NCBI GenBank assembly: GCA_027487375.1
Contig: JAIYDQ010000313.1
Span: 1 to 41,544 of the forward strand
DNA length: 41,544 nt
Reading direction: 5' to 3'
Source: Planctomycetaceae bacterium
Lineage (GTDB): Bacteria; Planctomycetota; Planctomycetia; Pirellulales; Pirellulaceae
Every line of letters begins with the position of its first letter. The first letter of the stretch is position 1. Below are positions 33,681 through 41,544 of the stretch, piece by piece. The translations under genes and the position numbers were made by a program. The notes under the pieces are model-generated. The model had not been told where the DNA came from. It was given only the letters and a program-made list of their open reading frames with translations, and searched no databases.

Positions 33681-35219
33681 ATGTCCGTGACCAAGTCCGA
33701 AATAATTGAACTCGTTTTTCGACATAAACTTAAAATTGTTTCGATCCCCATAGTCGTTGGATGTTTAACAGTCGCCCTACTCCTGTTTTTACCCAGGACC
33801 TATCGCTCTGAAGTCAGACTGTTTCTTCAAGTTGGACGCGAAAGCATGGCAGTCGACCCGGTTGCCAATACCGGCGGACCAACTGTCGGGATCATTCAAA
33901 GCAATCGAGACGAAGAAGTGAAGTCGGCCATTCAAGTTGCGAGTAGCCGCGGTGTGGTTTCAAAAGTGGTAGATGAACTTGGCCCGGATTTCGTACTAAG
34001 TGGTGGTATCGGTGAGCCTCAGCCAAGCAACCCATGGCTACAACCAATCAAAGACGTAATTTCATCAGCCATCAAGGTCCTAAAGGATATCGATCCTATC
34101 GACGACCGCGAACAAGCCATCATTGCTATCGAGAAAAATCTTAGCGTTGAAGCCGAACGCAACTCAACCGTCTTGGCAATTTCTTTGGATTCCGACTCAG
34201 CGGAAGCAGCTCAAAAAATCCTTGAAAAGTTAATTGAAGTCTATAAGTCAGAGCACCTTCGTATCCACCGAAATCCAGACTCGAACGAGTTTCTTGCAGA
34301 GCAAACAGCAATGCTGCACCAACAATGGCTCCAAGCAAAAGACGAACTGTCGAGAGAGAGAACTAAATCCGGAATCTTGACCACTGCAGGACGCAGAGCG
34401 AGCCTTGAAACACAACTGCAAGCAATCGAACTGGACGCGTTAAAGAACTCCCAAGATCTTGGTAACGTGAAAGCAAAAATGCTCGAGATCGATACACAAC
34501 TCAGCAAGACGCCCGAGCGACAAATGGGTTCGATGAAGAGTGTTCCAAACAACGGCGCAGATTTAATGCGAGAAGAGCTGTATCAAAATCAGCTTCGCTA
34601 TCAGGATCTCAAGGCACGTTTGGAGGAAGGCCATCCGCTATTAACTACGACAACGCGTCAGATCGAAGAAGCCCAAAAGATCCTCGCCCTTCAATCTGAG
34701 AAGCGAGAAGAAAACAACGATGACATCAACCCTGTTTACCAAGAATTGAAAGCTGAGCGTGCTCGGCAGCAAACGCTCTTGGCTGGCCTCACCGCAAGCA
34801 AAACCAAATTGATGGAGCAAAAATCGGATCTTCAACGAGCGATGGAAAAATTCAATAACTTTGAGATTGAGATTGATCGACTCGAGCAAGCTGAGCAAAT
34901 CGCAAGGTTCAAGTTTACAGAATACAACAGCAGTCTTGAACAGTCTCGAATGAGTAAGGCTCTTGAAGAGAATCAAATATCCAGCATCAGTGTTGTTCAA
35001 GCTCCAACACTCGCAAGAAAACCGATAAGCCCGTCGAAGATACTGGTGCTTCTGGCTGGATTTGTTATCGCTCTTGCTAGCTTGGTCGCCTCAATCGTCC
35101 TGTCCGAGAAACTTAACGATCGGATTCGAAGTGAGTCAGAATTAGAGAACCTTATTGGTTTACCAGTACTGACGTCGATCTACGAAAATCCAGCTAACAA
35201 AAAACTACTCCTGCGTTAA
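33681..35219 (+). CDS. Wzz/GumC-type polysaccharide co-polymerase
   Basis: The protein has 512 residues; GAGG precedes the ATG. One transmembrane helix is near residues 17-37 and one near 454-474. Between them is a periplasmic part with a Wzz-type N-terminal domain (SEVRLFLQVGRESMAVDP) and long coiled coils rich in Glu/Gln/Lys (about 200-430). It controls chain length and assembles the export complex at the inner membrane. Unlike Wzc or Gram-negative autokinases, the cytosolic kinase is not fused; it is the next gene, as in Gram-positive capsule systems. Confidence 0.86.
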   Translation: MSVTKSEIIELVFRHKLKIVSIPIVVGCLTVALLLFLPRTYRSEVRLFLQVGRESMAVDPVANTGGPTVGIIQSNRDEEVKSAIQVASSRGVVSKVVDELGPDFVLSGGIGEPQPSNPWLQPIKDVISSAIKVLKDIDPIDDREQAIIAIEKNLSVEAERNSTVLAISLDSDSAEAAQKILEKLIEVYKSEHLRIHRNPDSNEFLAEQTAMLHQQWLQAKDELSRERTKSGILTTAGRRASLETQLQAIELDALKNSQDLGNVKAKMLEIDTQLSKTPERQMGSMKSVPNNGADLMREELYQNQLRYQDLKARLEEGHPLLTTTTRQIEEAQKILALQSEKREENNDDINPVYQELKAERARQQTLLAGLTASKTKLMEQKSDLQRAMEKFNNFEIEIDRLEQAEQIARFKFTEYNSSLEQSRMSKALEENQISSISVVQAPTLARKPISPSKILVLLAGFVIALASLVASIVLSEKLNDRIRSESELENLIGLPVLTSIYENPANKKLLLR

Positions 35220-35250
35220 TGACACCCGACTGCTTTTTGGTGCTCCTAAA

Positions 35251-35961
35251 ATGAACAATACGATGGACCTAACTAACGCTCCTAAGCCTGTCGAGTCAGC
35301 AATCCGACCCAAGCCGTCAATCAATCCTATAAGTAGTCTAGACTCAGATCTTGATATGCTGCTTTGGCGACTTCGGGCTCGAGTAGAAGCAAATACGACT
35401 GCCGCAACTTTGATCGGGTTGACTAGCTGCTCTCCCAAGAGTGGCGTTTCTACTTTGGCAACCAATTTGTCCGTTCGCGCCGCCAGTAATTATATGGGCC
35501 CCGTATTGATAATCGACGGAAATATGGGAGCTCCTTCGCTGCAGCGAATGTTTAAGATCAAGGGGACCAAAGGACTGGTTGATTTGCTCGTGGGGGCCGG
35601 TACACCCGAGGAGGCTATTCAATCGACACCCATCGATTCGCTCGACGTAATGCCAGTTGGATCGAAAGAATCTTTGCGAAGCGGGCGAATTATTCCAGAA
35701 AATTATGAGGAAATCATCACTTGGATTCGAGATCGTTATCGAACTGTTTTCATCGATCTTCCGACCATTGATAACATGCGGCATTCTTTGTTCTTGGCAA
35801 AGCTGTGCGATGCAACGATCATTGCGGTTCGATCTGATGCCGTCCGCCGTTCGCAAGCGCTCACCGCAATTCAGCGGCTCGCAGATGATGGCGTTAAAGT
35901 CACCGGGACTATTCTAACACGCCGTCGAATTTATACGCCGCGTTGGCTGCGCAATGCATAA
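35251..35961 (+). CDS. BY-kinase/CpsD-like ATPase with altered Walker A
   Basis: The protein has 236 residues. The Walker A equivalent reads TSCSPKSGVST (residues 58-68), where the family has a G-K-S/T; the catalytic lysine is replaced by Val66. Walker A' is LIIDGNMGAPSL (86-97), with Asn for the second Asp, and Walker B is VFIDLPTID (166-174). The C-terminus (RRRIYTPRWLRNA) has one tyrosine, not the tyrosine cluster of autokinases. It probably partners the wzz-like protein 31 nt upstream. ATP binding or phosphotransfer may be weakened. The next gene's start overlaps its last codons. Confidence 0.8.
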   Translation: MNNTMDLTNAPKPVESAIRPKPSINPISSLDSDLDMLLWRLRARVEANTTAATLIGLTSCSPKSGVSTLATNLSVRAASNYMGPVLIIDGNMGAPSLQRMFKIKGTKGLVDLLVGAGTPEEAIQSTPIDSLDVMPVGSKESLRSGRIIPENYEEIITWIRDRYRTVFIDLPTIDNMRHSLFLAKLCDATIIAVRSDAVRRSQALTAIQRLADDGVKVTGTILTRRRIYTPRWLRNA

Positions 35962-37264
35962 AGGCGTGACCGTGTCGACAACATCAAGCAACCCATGCGA
36001 ACCGCAAAAAGTATTAGCTGTCGACTTTGAGTTTTCTGGTCATCATCCGGCGTACATTGAAAACATTGCCAATGTCTGGTCGCAATCTAATCTCAATCAC
36101 CACATTGAATTCTTACTCTGCAATCGATTTAGAGAATTGCATGGTAACACAGTCAATAATATTGAACGTTTGTCCGACCCGAAAGTAAGTCTACGCTTTA
36201 TCTCCGAAGATGAAGAAAGACTTCTTGCTAATCCCAAAAGTAAATACTGGAATGCATGGAAGCTCTTTTGTAAGTATGCAACAGAGCGCAAGGCGAATCA
36301 TGGCCTTGTCATGTTCCTCGATATGTTTCAACTTTCGATTTGGTTAGGGCAAAAGTCGCCGATACCTTTTTCGGGAATTTACTTTCGCCCAACGTTTCAC
36401 TACGAGCTCTATCAAGGATTTCGCCCATCACTTCGCGAAAGATTAGTTGGATGGCGCAAAGCATTCCTTCTCCAGCGAGTCTTGAAGAAACCGCAGCTGT
36501 CTAATCTTCTATCGGTAGACGGTACAGCCGTACCGTATATCCGCGAGAACTTTTCGACATCCGCACGCGTAGCCCACTTTCCCGACTCCTTTTCCCGTCA
36601 ATCGCCGTCGGATCAACAAGCGAACGAACTGAGGGATACCCTTGGTATTGAACCTGGTCGAATGGTGTTTTGCTTGATCGGCGTTCTGGACAACCGCAAG
36701 GGTCCAATGCAGTTGTTGAATGCGATCCGACACCTCCCGGATGATGTAGCAGAGAAGACTTGCATTCTTTTAGCGGGTCGCATCTCCGATGGGCTTCGAG
36801 ATCAAGTTGTCGATGCGGTCCTCAAGGTAAAATCGTATTCGAAAGCGCAAGTTGTTTTGCACGACCAATACATTCCACCGTCTCAAATACTGACTTACTA
36901 CAAGATTTCTGACGTCATGCTCACAACCTACCAGTTTCACAAGGGGAGTTCTTCGGCGCTGATTCATGCAGCTCATGAGAATAAGCCGGTTCTTTCGTCC
37001 AACTATGGCTGGTTGGGCCATATGGTTCGAACCTACTCTCTTGGGATCGATATCGATTCAAGTGATTCTGTGGCTATTGCAAACGGGATCACGAGATTCG
37101 CTCATTCCGATCCAAGTAAACTTCTGAATCAATCTCACGCGAGTGATTTGCTAAGAGAAAACTCACAAGAAAAACTAGCTATGGAGCTTACCCGCCTGGT
37201 TAGCCCGACTCCATTCGTCACTGCACCTCTAGATGAGATTGAGATAATTGCCTCCGCAAGCTAG
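35954..37264 (+). CDS. Glycosyltransferase (GT-B fold, GT4-like)
   Basis: The protein has 436 residues and its ATG overlaps the preceding stop by 8 bp, so translation is likely coupled. The N-terminal half (KVLAVDFEFSGHHPAYIENIA) and the C-terminal half (FCLIGVLDNRKGPMQLLNAIRHLP) match the two Rossmann-type domains of GT-B enzymes. The position of the EX7E catalytic/nucleotide motif reads KGSSSALIHAAHENKPVLSS, so neither Glu is at its usual place. It may use an atypical site or be inactive. The sugar is unknown. Confidence 0.75.
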   Translation: MHKGVTVSTTSSNPCEPQKVLAVDFEFSGHHPAYIENIANVWSQSNLNHHIEFLLCNRFRELHGNTVNNIERLSDPKVSLRFISEDEERLLANPKSKYWNAWKLFCKYATERKANHGLVMFLDMFQLSIWLGQKSPIPFSGIYFRPTFHYELYQGFRPSLRERLVGWRKAFLLQRVLKKPQLSNLLSVDGTAVPYIRENFSTSARVAHFPDSFSRQSPSDQQANELRDTLGIEPGRMVFCLIGVLDNRKGPMQLLNAIRHLPDDVAEKTCILLAGRISDGLRDQVVDAVLKVKSYSKAQVVLHDQYIPPSQILTYYKISDVMLTTYQFHKGSSSALIHAAHENKPVLSSNYGWLGHMVRTYSLGIDIDSSDSVAIANGITRFAHSDPSKLLNQSHASDLLRENSQEKLAMELTRLVSPTPFVTAPLDEIEIIASAS

Positions 37265-37290
37265 CACTTGTGGACGAATTGGAATTCAAC

Positions 37291-38598
37291 ATGCCTGAGA
37301 TATCAAAAAACGTCAAACATGGTGTTCTAGCGCTCGGCGACCAAATGGTCGTAAGCGCTGGAACCTTTTTGACGGTGATGATGGTCTCTCGAAACTGCTC
37401 CGCATACGAAGTCGGGGTTTTCTCGTTGACGTGGACTGTCATTGCCGTACTGCGAACAGTGCAAGAACGATTGATAGCAGCCCCGTTTCTCGCGTTCACT
37501 TATCAGCCTCTTTTCAACAGAACAACCTATCGCGGCAGTTCGATTGCCCATCAGTTATGCTTCGCGGGAATTTCGTCCCTGATTATTGCGATTATTGCTG
37601 TGTGCTCGCCAATTTTTGGTGCTGGCAGTTATGCAACTGCATTGGGTTTGAGCCTTGCTGTTGCATTGTTTTTTAATTTAGCTCGGGATCAAATGCGGGC
37701 ACTATCTTATACCGACTTCTCTTTCTTTCGATTACTACTGTTAGACTCACTCGTAGTTGGATCCCAATTAATAGGTTTGTTGTTACTCAGTTGGTCACAA
37801 CGCTTCTCTCTAATCAGTACGAATATTATTTTAGGCATCGCGTGCATTGCGCCTCTGTGCATCTGGCTTCGGCAGACTTGGAGTACATTCGAGATTAATC
37901 GTGAATGGGTAGGTTCCGACTGGATTCATAACTGGAATTACGCTCGATGGTTAGTAGGCGGGCGGTTGATTGGAATCGCACCAATTGTCGCGATACCATG
38001 GCTGATTGCATATTTTCAAGGGGAAGAAGGGACTGGAATCTATGCGGTTTGCAGCAGCTTAGTTGGGCTGTCGATGATGTTTGTGACGGGTGTTAACAAT
38101 ATGTTTCAGCCACGCACGGTCCTTGAGTTTCAGAAAAATGGAGTGAGTGGAATGCTCGCTTCCCTTTTTAGCTCCATAACTCTGATGATCGGAGTTCTTT
38201 CGATTGTCTCCCTCTCGTTTTGGTTTGTGGGAGACCGGCTACTGGCAACCTATGGGCAAAGTTATGCTCAGTATAGCTTTCTCGCTTTTTTATTAAGCAT
38301 TTCTATTTTGATAGTAAGCATATCCTGTTTATTGAATAACGGTCTCGTTGCTTTAAATCAGTCGCGAGCGCAATTTTGGAGCGAGGTTTCGCACTGTATC
38401 GGAGCGGTGGCTTTTGCATTCTTTTTGATTCCAACTTACGGGCTCATCGGCGCCGCGTATGCATCGATCATAGGAAGCACTGCCGCAACCATCGTTTCAC
38501 TAATAACACTTGCCCTAGGTGTGCTGGCCCACAACCAAACATCTACGTTAAACCATTTGCCACACATCCAAGCAATTGATGATGTTAGAGGGATTTAA
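37291..38598 (+). CDS. Wzx-like polysaccharide flippase (MATE/MVF superfamily)
   Basis: The protein has about 435 residues from ATG 37291, which has GGA 7 nt upstream; GTG 37270 is an alternative. It is a polytopic membrane protein with about 12 helices, without a signal peptide, ending in a soluble tail (NQTSTLNHLPHIQAID). The pattern of paired helices, for example LALGDQMVVSAGTFLTVMMVSRN at the start and GLIGAAYASIIGSTAATIVS near the end, is typical of O-antigen/polysaccharide flippases. It would move lipid-linked repeat units across the membrane. Confidence 0.85.
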   Translation: MPEISKNVKHGVLALGDQMVVSAGTFLTVMMVSRNCSAYEVGVFSLTWTVIAVLRTVQERLIAAPFLAFTYQPLFNRTTYRGSSIAHQLCFAGISSLIIAIIAVCSPIFGAGSYATALGLSLAVALFFNLARDQMRALSYTDFSFFRLLLLDSLVVGSQLIGLLLLSWSQRFSLISTNIILGIACIAPLCIWLRQTWSTFEINREWVGSDWIHNWNYARWLVGGRLIGIAPIVAIPWLIAYFQGEEGTGIYAVCSSLVGLSMMFVTGVNNMFQPRTVLEFQKNGVSGMLASLFSSITLMIGVLSIVSLSFWFVGDRLLATYGQSYAQYSFLAFLLSISILIVSISCLLNNGLVALNQSRAQFWSEVSHCIGAVAFAFFLIPTYGLIGAAYASIIGSTAATIVSLITLALGVLAHNQTSTLNHLPHIQAIDDVRGI

Positions 38599-40026
38599 AT
38601 GATTGCGTCAAGTATTACAACCGTTGCAAGCAAAAGCGATTCGGCCGACGTCGTGACCAAGGATCGCTTCGTAAGCGGACTGTCACTTGCGACTGCCCTG
38701 TTCGTCTTCGTGACGTTCTGGTTTGTAGAACACTCTTGGGATGCGAGCTTGTTTGCTTATATGGCGCAGGAGTCGTACACGGGGAGTGAAAACATAACGG
38801 CCGATCGACTTAGCCAAGTAAACCCGATCTCAACCGTGATGCGATTAATACTTGCTGGCTGGGGGGTTCTTTGCTTTTGCTTCGCTCCAAAGTTTCTTAT
38901 TCGCTTTTCGTCACCATTATTTTGGGCTATGTCCGCCGCCGGTGTCTTTTATTTGTCGAGTGCTTTTTGGAGCGTGCAACCATCGCACACCGTTTTCAAG
39001 CTCATGGTGCTCGGAGCGATGGTTGTGGCCGCAGCTGGGATCGCGTCAGCCTTATCTATTCGCGAGTTTTTGACTGCAATCACTCTTGTTTGTCTTTCAT
39101 TCGTCTGCGTCGGGGTACTTTCGGAGTTATCCCAAGGTACATTTCGACTCGGTGGAGACTATCGATTCATTGGAACAACCCACCCAAACACCGAAGCGAT
39201 CTATGCTTCAATCTTATGTCTAACAGCGAGAATGTTCGCTACCGATTCCAATAAGCTTAACGCAGTCACGATATTCCTGTTCGTCATTGGAATGGGCGTT
39301 GTATGGATTACTAAATCTAGAACGACTCTGGCAGGATTATTAGTGAGTCTCGTATTCATTCAGATCCTCGCAGTCCGAGGAAGCAATCGATTGCTCCTTG
39401 TCTCTTCGATGATTGCCTTGGTCTGTTTGGGACTTGCTGGATTTACTATGATCAGTCAGAGCAGTTCGGGCGCATTAGGAGAATTCGTGACCATGGGCCG
39501 CAAGGATGACGTTTCCAGTCTCTCTGGTCGCCTTCCGCTTTGGGAGGAATTAGTCGACTCCATTTATAAGTCTCCACTTATTGGGTATGGATACCTAGCC
39601 TACTGGGATGCGAAACGCGTCGAGTACTTGAGCGAAACCTTTCGTTGGGAAATCCCGCACGGTCACAATCTTTATCTCGATACGATGCTCGACGTTGGTC
39701 TATTGGGATTTATCCTAGTTGTACTAATGATGTTTGCTGCACTTTGGCAAGCGATGAAGCTCTATGGGAAGACGAGTCAAATCGAGTATCCAATTGTGTT
39801 TGGATTGTTTACCTATGCTGCTTTCAATGGATTCGCGGAATCACTATTCAAACTCCCGAATTTTCCTCTTTTCGTGGTAGCAACTTGCTGCTTTTCCATG
39901 ATTCTTCAACGCGAAAAAGTAGATAACAACAAGCAACCAGATAGACATCGTGGTTTATCGCGGTCCCTCGAATTGAAACCCCGCCTAAACAGATCATCCA
40001 TCGATGGTTCGCAACCCGTGTCATAA
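38599..40026 (+). CDS. O-antigen polymerase/ligase (Wzy_C family)
   Basis: The protein has 475 residues; its ATG directly follows the previous stop (TAAATG). It has about ten transmembrane segments. The large periplasmic loop contains SGRLPLWEELVDSIYKSPLIGYGY and HGHNLYLDTMLDVGLLG, the conserved Wzy_C motif with catalytic-type Arg and His. It polymerises or ligates polysaccharide units. The C-terminal 40 residues are soluble and basic. It is part of a tight run of EPS genes. Confidence 0.87.
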   Translation: MIASSITTVASKSDSADVVTKDRFVSGLSLATALFVFVTFWFVEHSWDASLFAYMAQESYTGSENITADRLSQVNPISTVMRLILAGWGVLCFCFAPKFLIRFSSPLFWAMSAAGVFYLSSAFWSVQPSHTVFKLMVLGAMVVAAAGIASALSIREFLTAITLVCLSFVCVGVLSELSQGTFRLGGDYRFIGTTHPNTEAIYASILCLTARMFATDSNKLNAVTIFLFVIGMGVVWITKSRTTLAGLLVSLVFIQILAVRGSNRLLLVSSMIALVCLGLAGFTMISQSSSGALGEFVTMGRKDDVSSLSGRLPLWEELVDSIYKSPLIGYGYLAYWDAKRVEYLSETFRWEIPHGHNLYLDTMLDVGLLGFILVVLMMFAALWQAMKLYGKTSQIEYPIVFGLFTYAAFNGFAESLFKLPNFPLFVVATCCFSMILQREKVDNNKQPDRHRGLSRSLELKPRLNRSSIDGSQPVS

Positions 40027-40086
40027 CATGCAAACGCTCGCGTTGATTTGTATTCACTTCGCGAAACAGTACCTAAGATAATTCTC

Positions 40087-41274
40087 ATGAAGATTATTGC
40101 GGCGCACAACTACTACCAGCAGCGAGGCGGTGAAGACCAGTGCTTCGAGGATCAAGTCCGCGTGCTTCGAGCCAACGGACATGATGTAAAGGAACATGTT
40201 GTTCACAATGACTCCATTAATCAGGCGAGCAAATTAAAGGTCGCTGTCGATACGCTCTGGAATCGGACCGCTTACAACGCATTCAAAAAGGCTATTGATG
40301 ACTTTCAGCCTGACATAATTCACGCGATTAATACTTTTCCGCTCCTTTCGCCCTCTATCTTCTATGCTGCTAAAAAGGCTGGCGTTCCAGTTGTACATGA
40401 AGTCGCGAACTATCGACTTGCATGTGCTGGGACATATCTATTGCGCGATGGTAAAGTTTGCGAAAAATGCATAGGAGCATTGTTTCCTTTCGCTGCCATT
40501 CGGCATCGTTGTTACCGCGAGAGTATATCTGGCAGTGCTGTCCTGGCCTCCTCCATTGCGCTGCATCGTCTACTTAGAACCTGGCGCCGTGTTGTGGACG
40601 GTTTCATTTGCCCGTCGCAAATCACAAGACAGAAGTTGATTGAGATGGGCCTTCCTGGTGAAAAGATCTACGTAAAGCCCAACGCCCTGGACAACGACCC
40701 CGGTATCGGCGACGGTCCTTCGGGATTCGCCGTTTTTGTCGGGAGACTCTCACCAGAAAAAGGATTGTCTACGATTCTTCAAGCATGGAAATCCAACCCT
40801 AGTCTTCCAAAGCTGAAGATTATAGGAGATGGACCGTTGGCGGAATCCGTCCGTAGCGCTGCTGGTTCTGACGCGAGAATTGAATGGCTCGGACGCCTGC
40901 CCTTGTCAGAGTTGCTCGACGTTGTTGGACGGGCTAACTGCCTATTGATGCCATCGATTTGGTACGAAAGCTTTGGACGTACAACCGTGGAAGCGTTCGC
41001 CAAAGGAACACCGGTGATAGGATCACGAATTGGTGGTACTGCTGAGATTATCGACGAAGGGAGAACAGGTTGGCTATTTCAACCCGGTAACTCTCAAGAA
41101 CTCGAATCAAAAGTCACTACGGTAATGGGCCTCGCTCAAGAAGAAGCAAATCGTTTTCGACATGCGACTCGGCAAGAGTACCTCTTAAAATATACATCTC
41201 AGTCGAACTACACTCGATTAGTTGAAATCTACGACATTGTCATTCGAAACGTTGCTGCACATCAAACACGTTAG
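40087..41274 (+). CDS. Glycosyltransferase family 4
   Basis: The protein has 395 residues from ATG 40087; a TTG at 40048 is less likely. The N-terminal domain has HNYYQQRGGEDQCFEDQ and PDIIHAINTFPLLS. The C-terminal domain has FVGRLSPEKGLSTILQAW, KIIGDGPL and the complete nucleotide-sugar motif ESFGRTTVEAFAKGTPV (EX7E) followed by IGGTAEII. It is probably a cytosolic or membrane-associated transferase adding a sugar to the repeat unit. It ends the EPS cluster; no further gene is seen to the window end. Confidence 0.9.
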   Translation: MKIIAAHNYYQQRGGEDQCFEDQVRVLRANGHDVKEHVVHNDSINQASKLKVAVDTLWNRTAYNAFKKAIDDFQPDIIHAINTFPLLSPSIFYAAKKAGVPVVHEVANYRLACAGTYLLRDGKVCEKCIGALFPFAAIRHRCYRESISGSAVLASSIALHRLLRTWRRVVDGFICPSQITRQKLIEMGLPGEKIYVKPNALDNDPGIGDGPSGFAVFVGRLSPEKGLSTILQAWKSNPSLPKLKIIGDGPLAESVRSAAGSDARIEWLGRLPLSELLDVVGRANCLLMPSIWYESFGRTTVEAFAKGTPVIGSRIGGTAEIIDEGRTGWLFQPGNSQELESKVTTVMGLAQEEANRFRHATRQEYLLKYTSQSNYTRLVEIYDIVIRNVAAHQTR

Positions 41275-41284
41275 TGAATGCTTA

Positions 41285-41302
41285 AGTAACTTCGAAGTTA
41301 CT
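41285..41302. terminator. Palindrome after the EPS operon
   Basis: AGTAACTTCGAAGTTACT is a perfect 18-nt palindrome 11 nt after the last glycosyltransferase stop. It is a candidate transcript-end hairpin, although an A-rich stretch rather than a T-run follows. Confidence 0.45.
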
Positions 41303-41476
41303 ACAAAACAATTTGTGCGATCCTTCCCGAAATCTTGAGCATAAGGAAGGTGAGATATCCAGGGACAAGGCTCTAAGACTTTTAAGTAATTTTGCTTGGG
41401 CTGTTTACAACTATGGCACGGTCCAGGCTACATGCTTGAGTTGTTAAATTCGTGCTAGATCGACTCTTAGGTTGAA

Positions 41477-41544
41477 GTAGCTCAGGTTTGAGCACGATGG
41501 CCAGTCGTAGGATAGGCTTCCAGCCCTGTCGGTTTCGCAATCGA
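41477..41544. repeat. GTAG-headed palindromic repeat, family A, copy 3 (cut by window)
   Basis: The left arm (41506-41531) begins CGTAG and has the GGCT-TCC-AGCC core with one inserted C, followed by the same loop start (GTTTCG). The left flank, GAGCACGATGGCCAGT, matches copy 1. The right arm is lost at the window end. Confidence 0.8.

Overview
The window looks like a piece of a planctomycete chromosome, most likely from the Pirellulaceae (Rhodopirellula/Blastopirellula relatives). This is a family-level inference from gene content: a DUF1080 protein, a DUF1570 gluzincin, an ELWxxDGT-repeat/dockerin protein with the LExRxLxAA N-terminal motif, a PEP-CTERM protein, a small Tyr-rich secreted protein of the family named 'calmodulin-binding' in planctomycetes, a PDZ pseudoprotease, and genes for a lipid A-type outer membrane (LpxK, an LpxL-like acyltransferase). 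No rRNA, tRNA, CRISPR array or complete insertion sequence was seen.

Layout. 1-1931: 3' part of a CusA-type RND metal efflux pump, cut by the window edge. 1950-3264: repeats and two small minus-strand genes. 3.6-9.3 kb: plus-strand block with a secreted hypothetical, a DUF1080 protein, trmB, a membrane-anchored protein with a possible BECR-type domain, a zinc-ribbon protein and hisA. 9.5-12 kb: SprT-like protein, divergent LpxL-like acyltransferase and a 32-residue Lys-rich gene with a consensus Shine-Dalgarno. 12-13.4 kb: sugar isomerase and a REP-associated tyrosine transposase (RAYT). 13.4-18.6 kb: minus-strand membrane proteins, then an ABC permease whose stop overlaps the start of a gluzincin gene. 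18.9-21.9 kb: two surface/secreted proteins. 22-25.6 kb (minus): a degenerate GGDEF protein with six DDIxALFA repeats, lpxK, an ECF sigma factor. 25.6-29.2 kb: 7Fe ferredoxin, rplU, UvrD/PcrA helicase. 29.4-32 kb (minus): an HtrA-like pseudoprotease next to an apparently active HtrA protease. 32.5-41.3 kb: exopolysaccharide locus with a divergent methyltransferase, Wzz/GumC-like protein, separate BY-kinase-like ATPase, glycosyltransferase, Wzx flippase, Wzy/ligase and a second glycosyltransferase.

The least expected pattern is intergenic. Five sites carry palindromes, mostly in inverted pairs, and in three of the families the hairpin is preceded by a GTAG tetranucleotide. One family has three copies in the window, two of them with perfect 25-bp arms. 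GTAG-headed hairpins are the typical substrates of RAYT transposases, and a RAYT gene lies in the same window. Other points of note are the six-repeat GGDEF-like protein, the pseudoprotease with its PDZ domain inside the protease fold, the BY-kinase-like ATPase with Val in place of the Walker A lysine, and a 12-bp perfect hairpin inside the DUF1080 coding sequence. All functional calls rest on reading motifs by eye; no database search was run.
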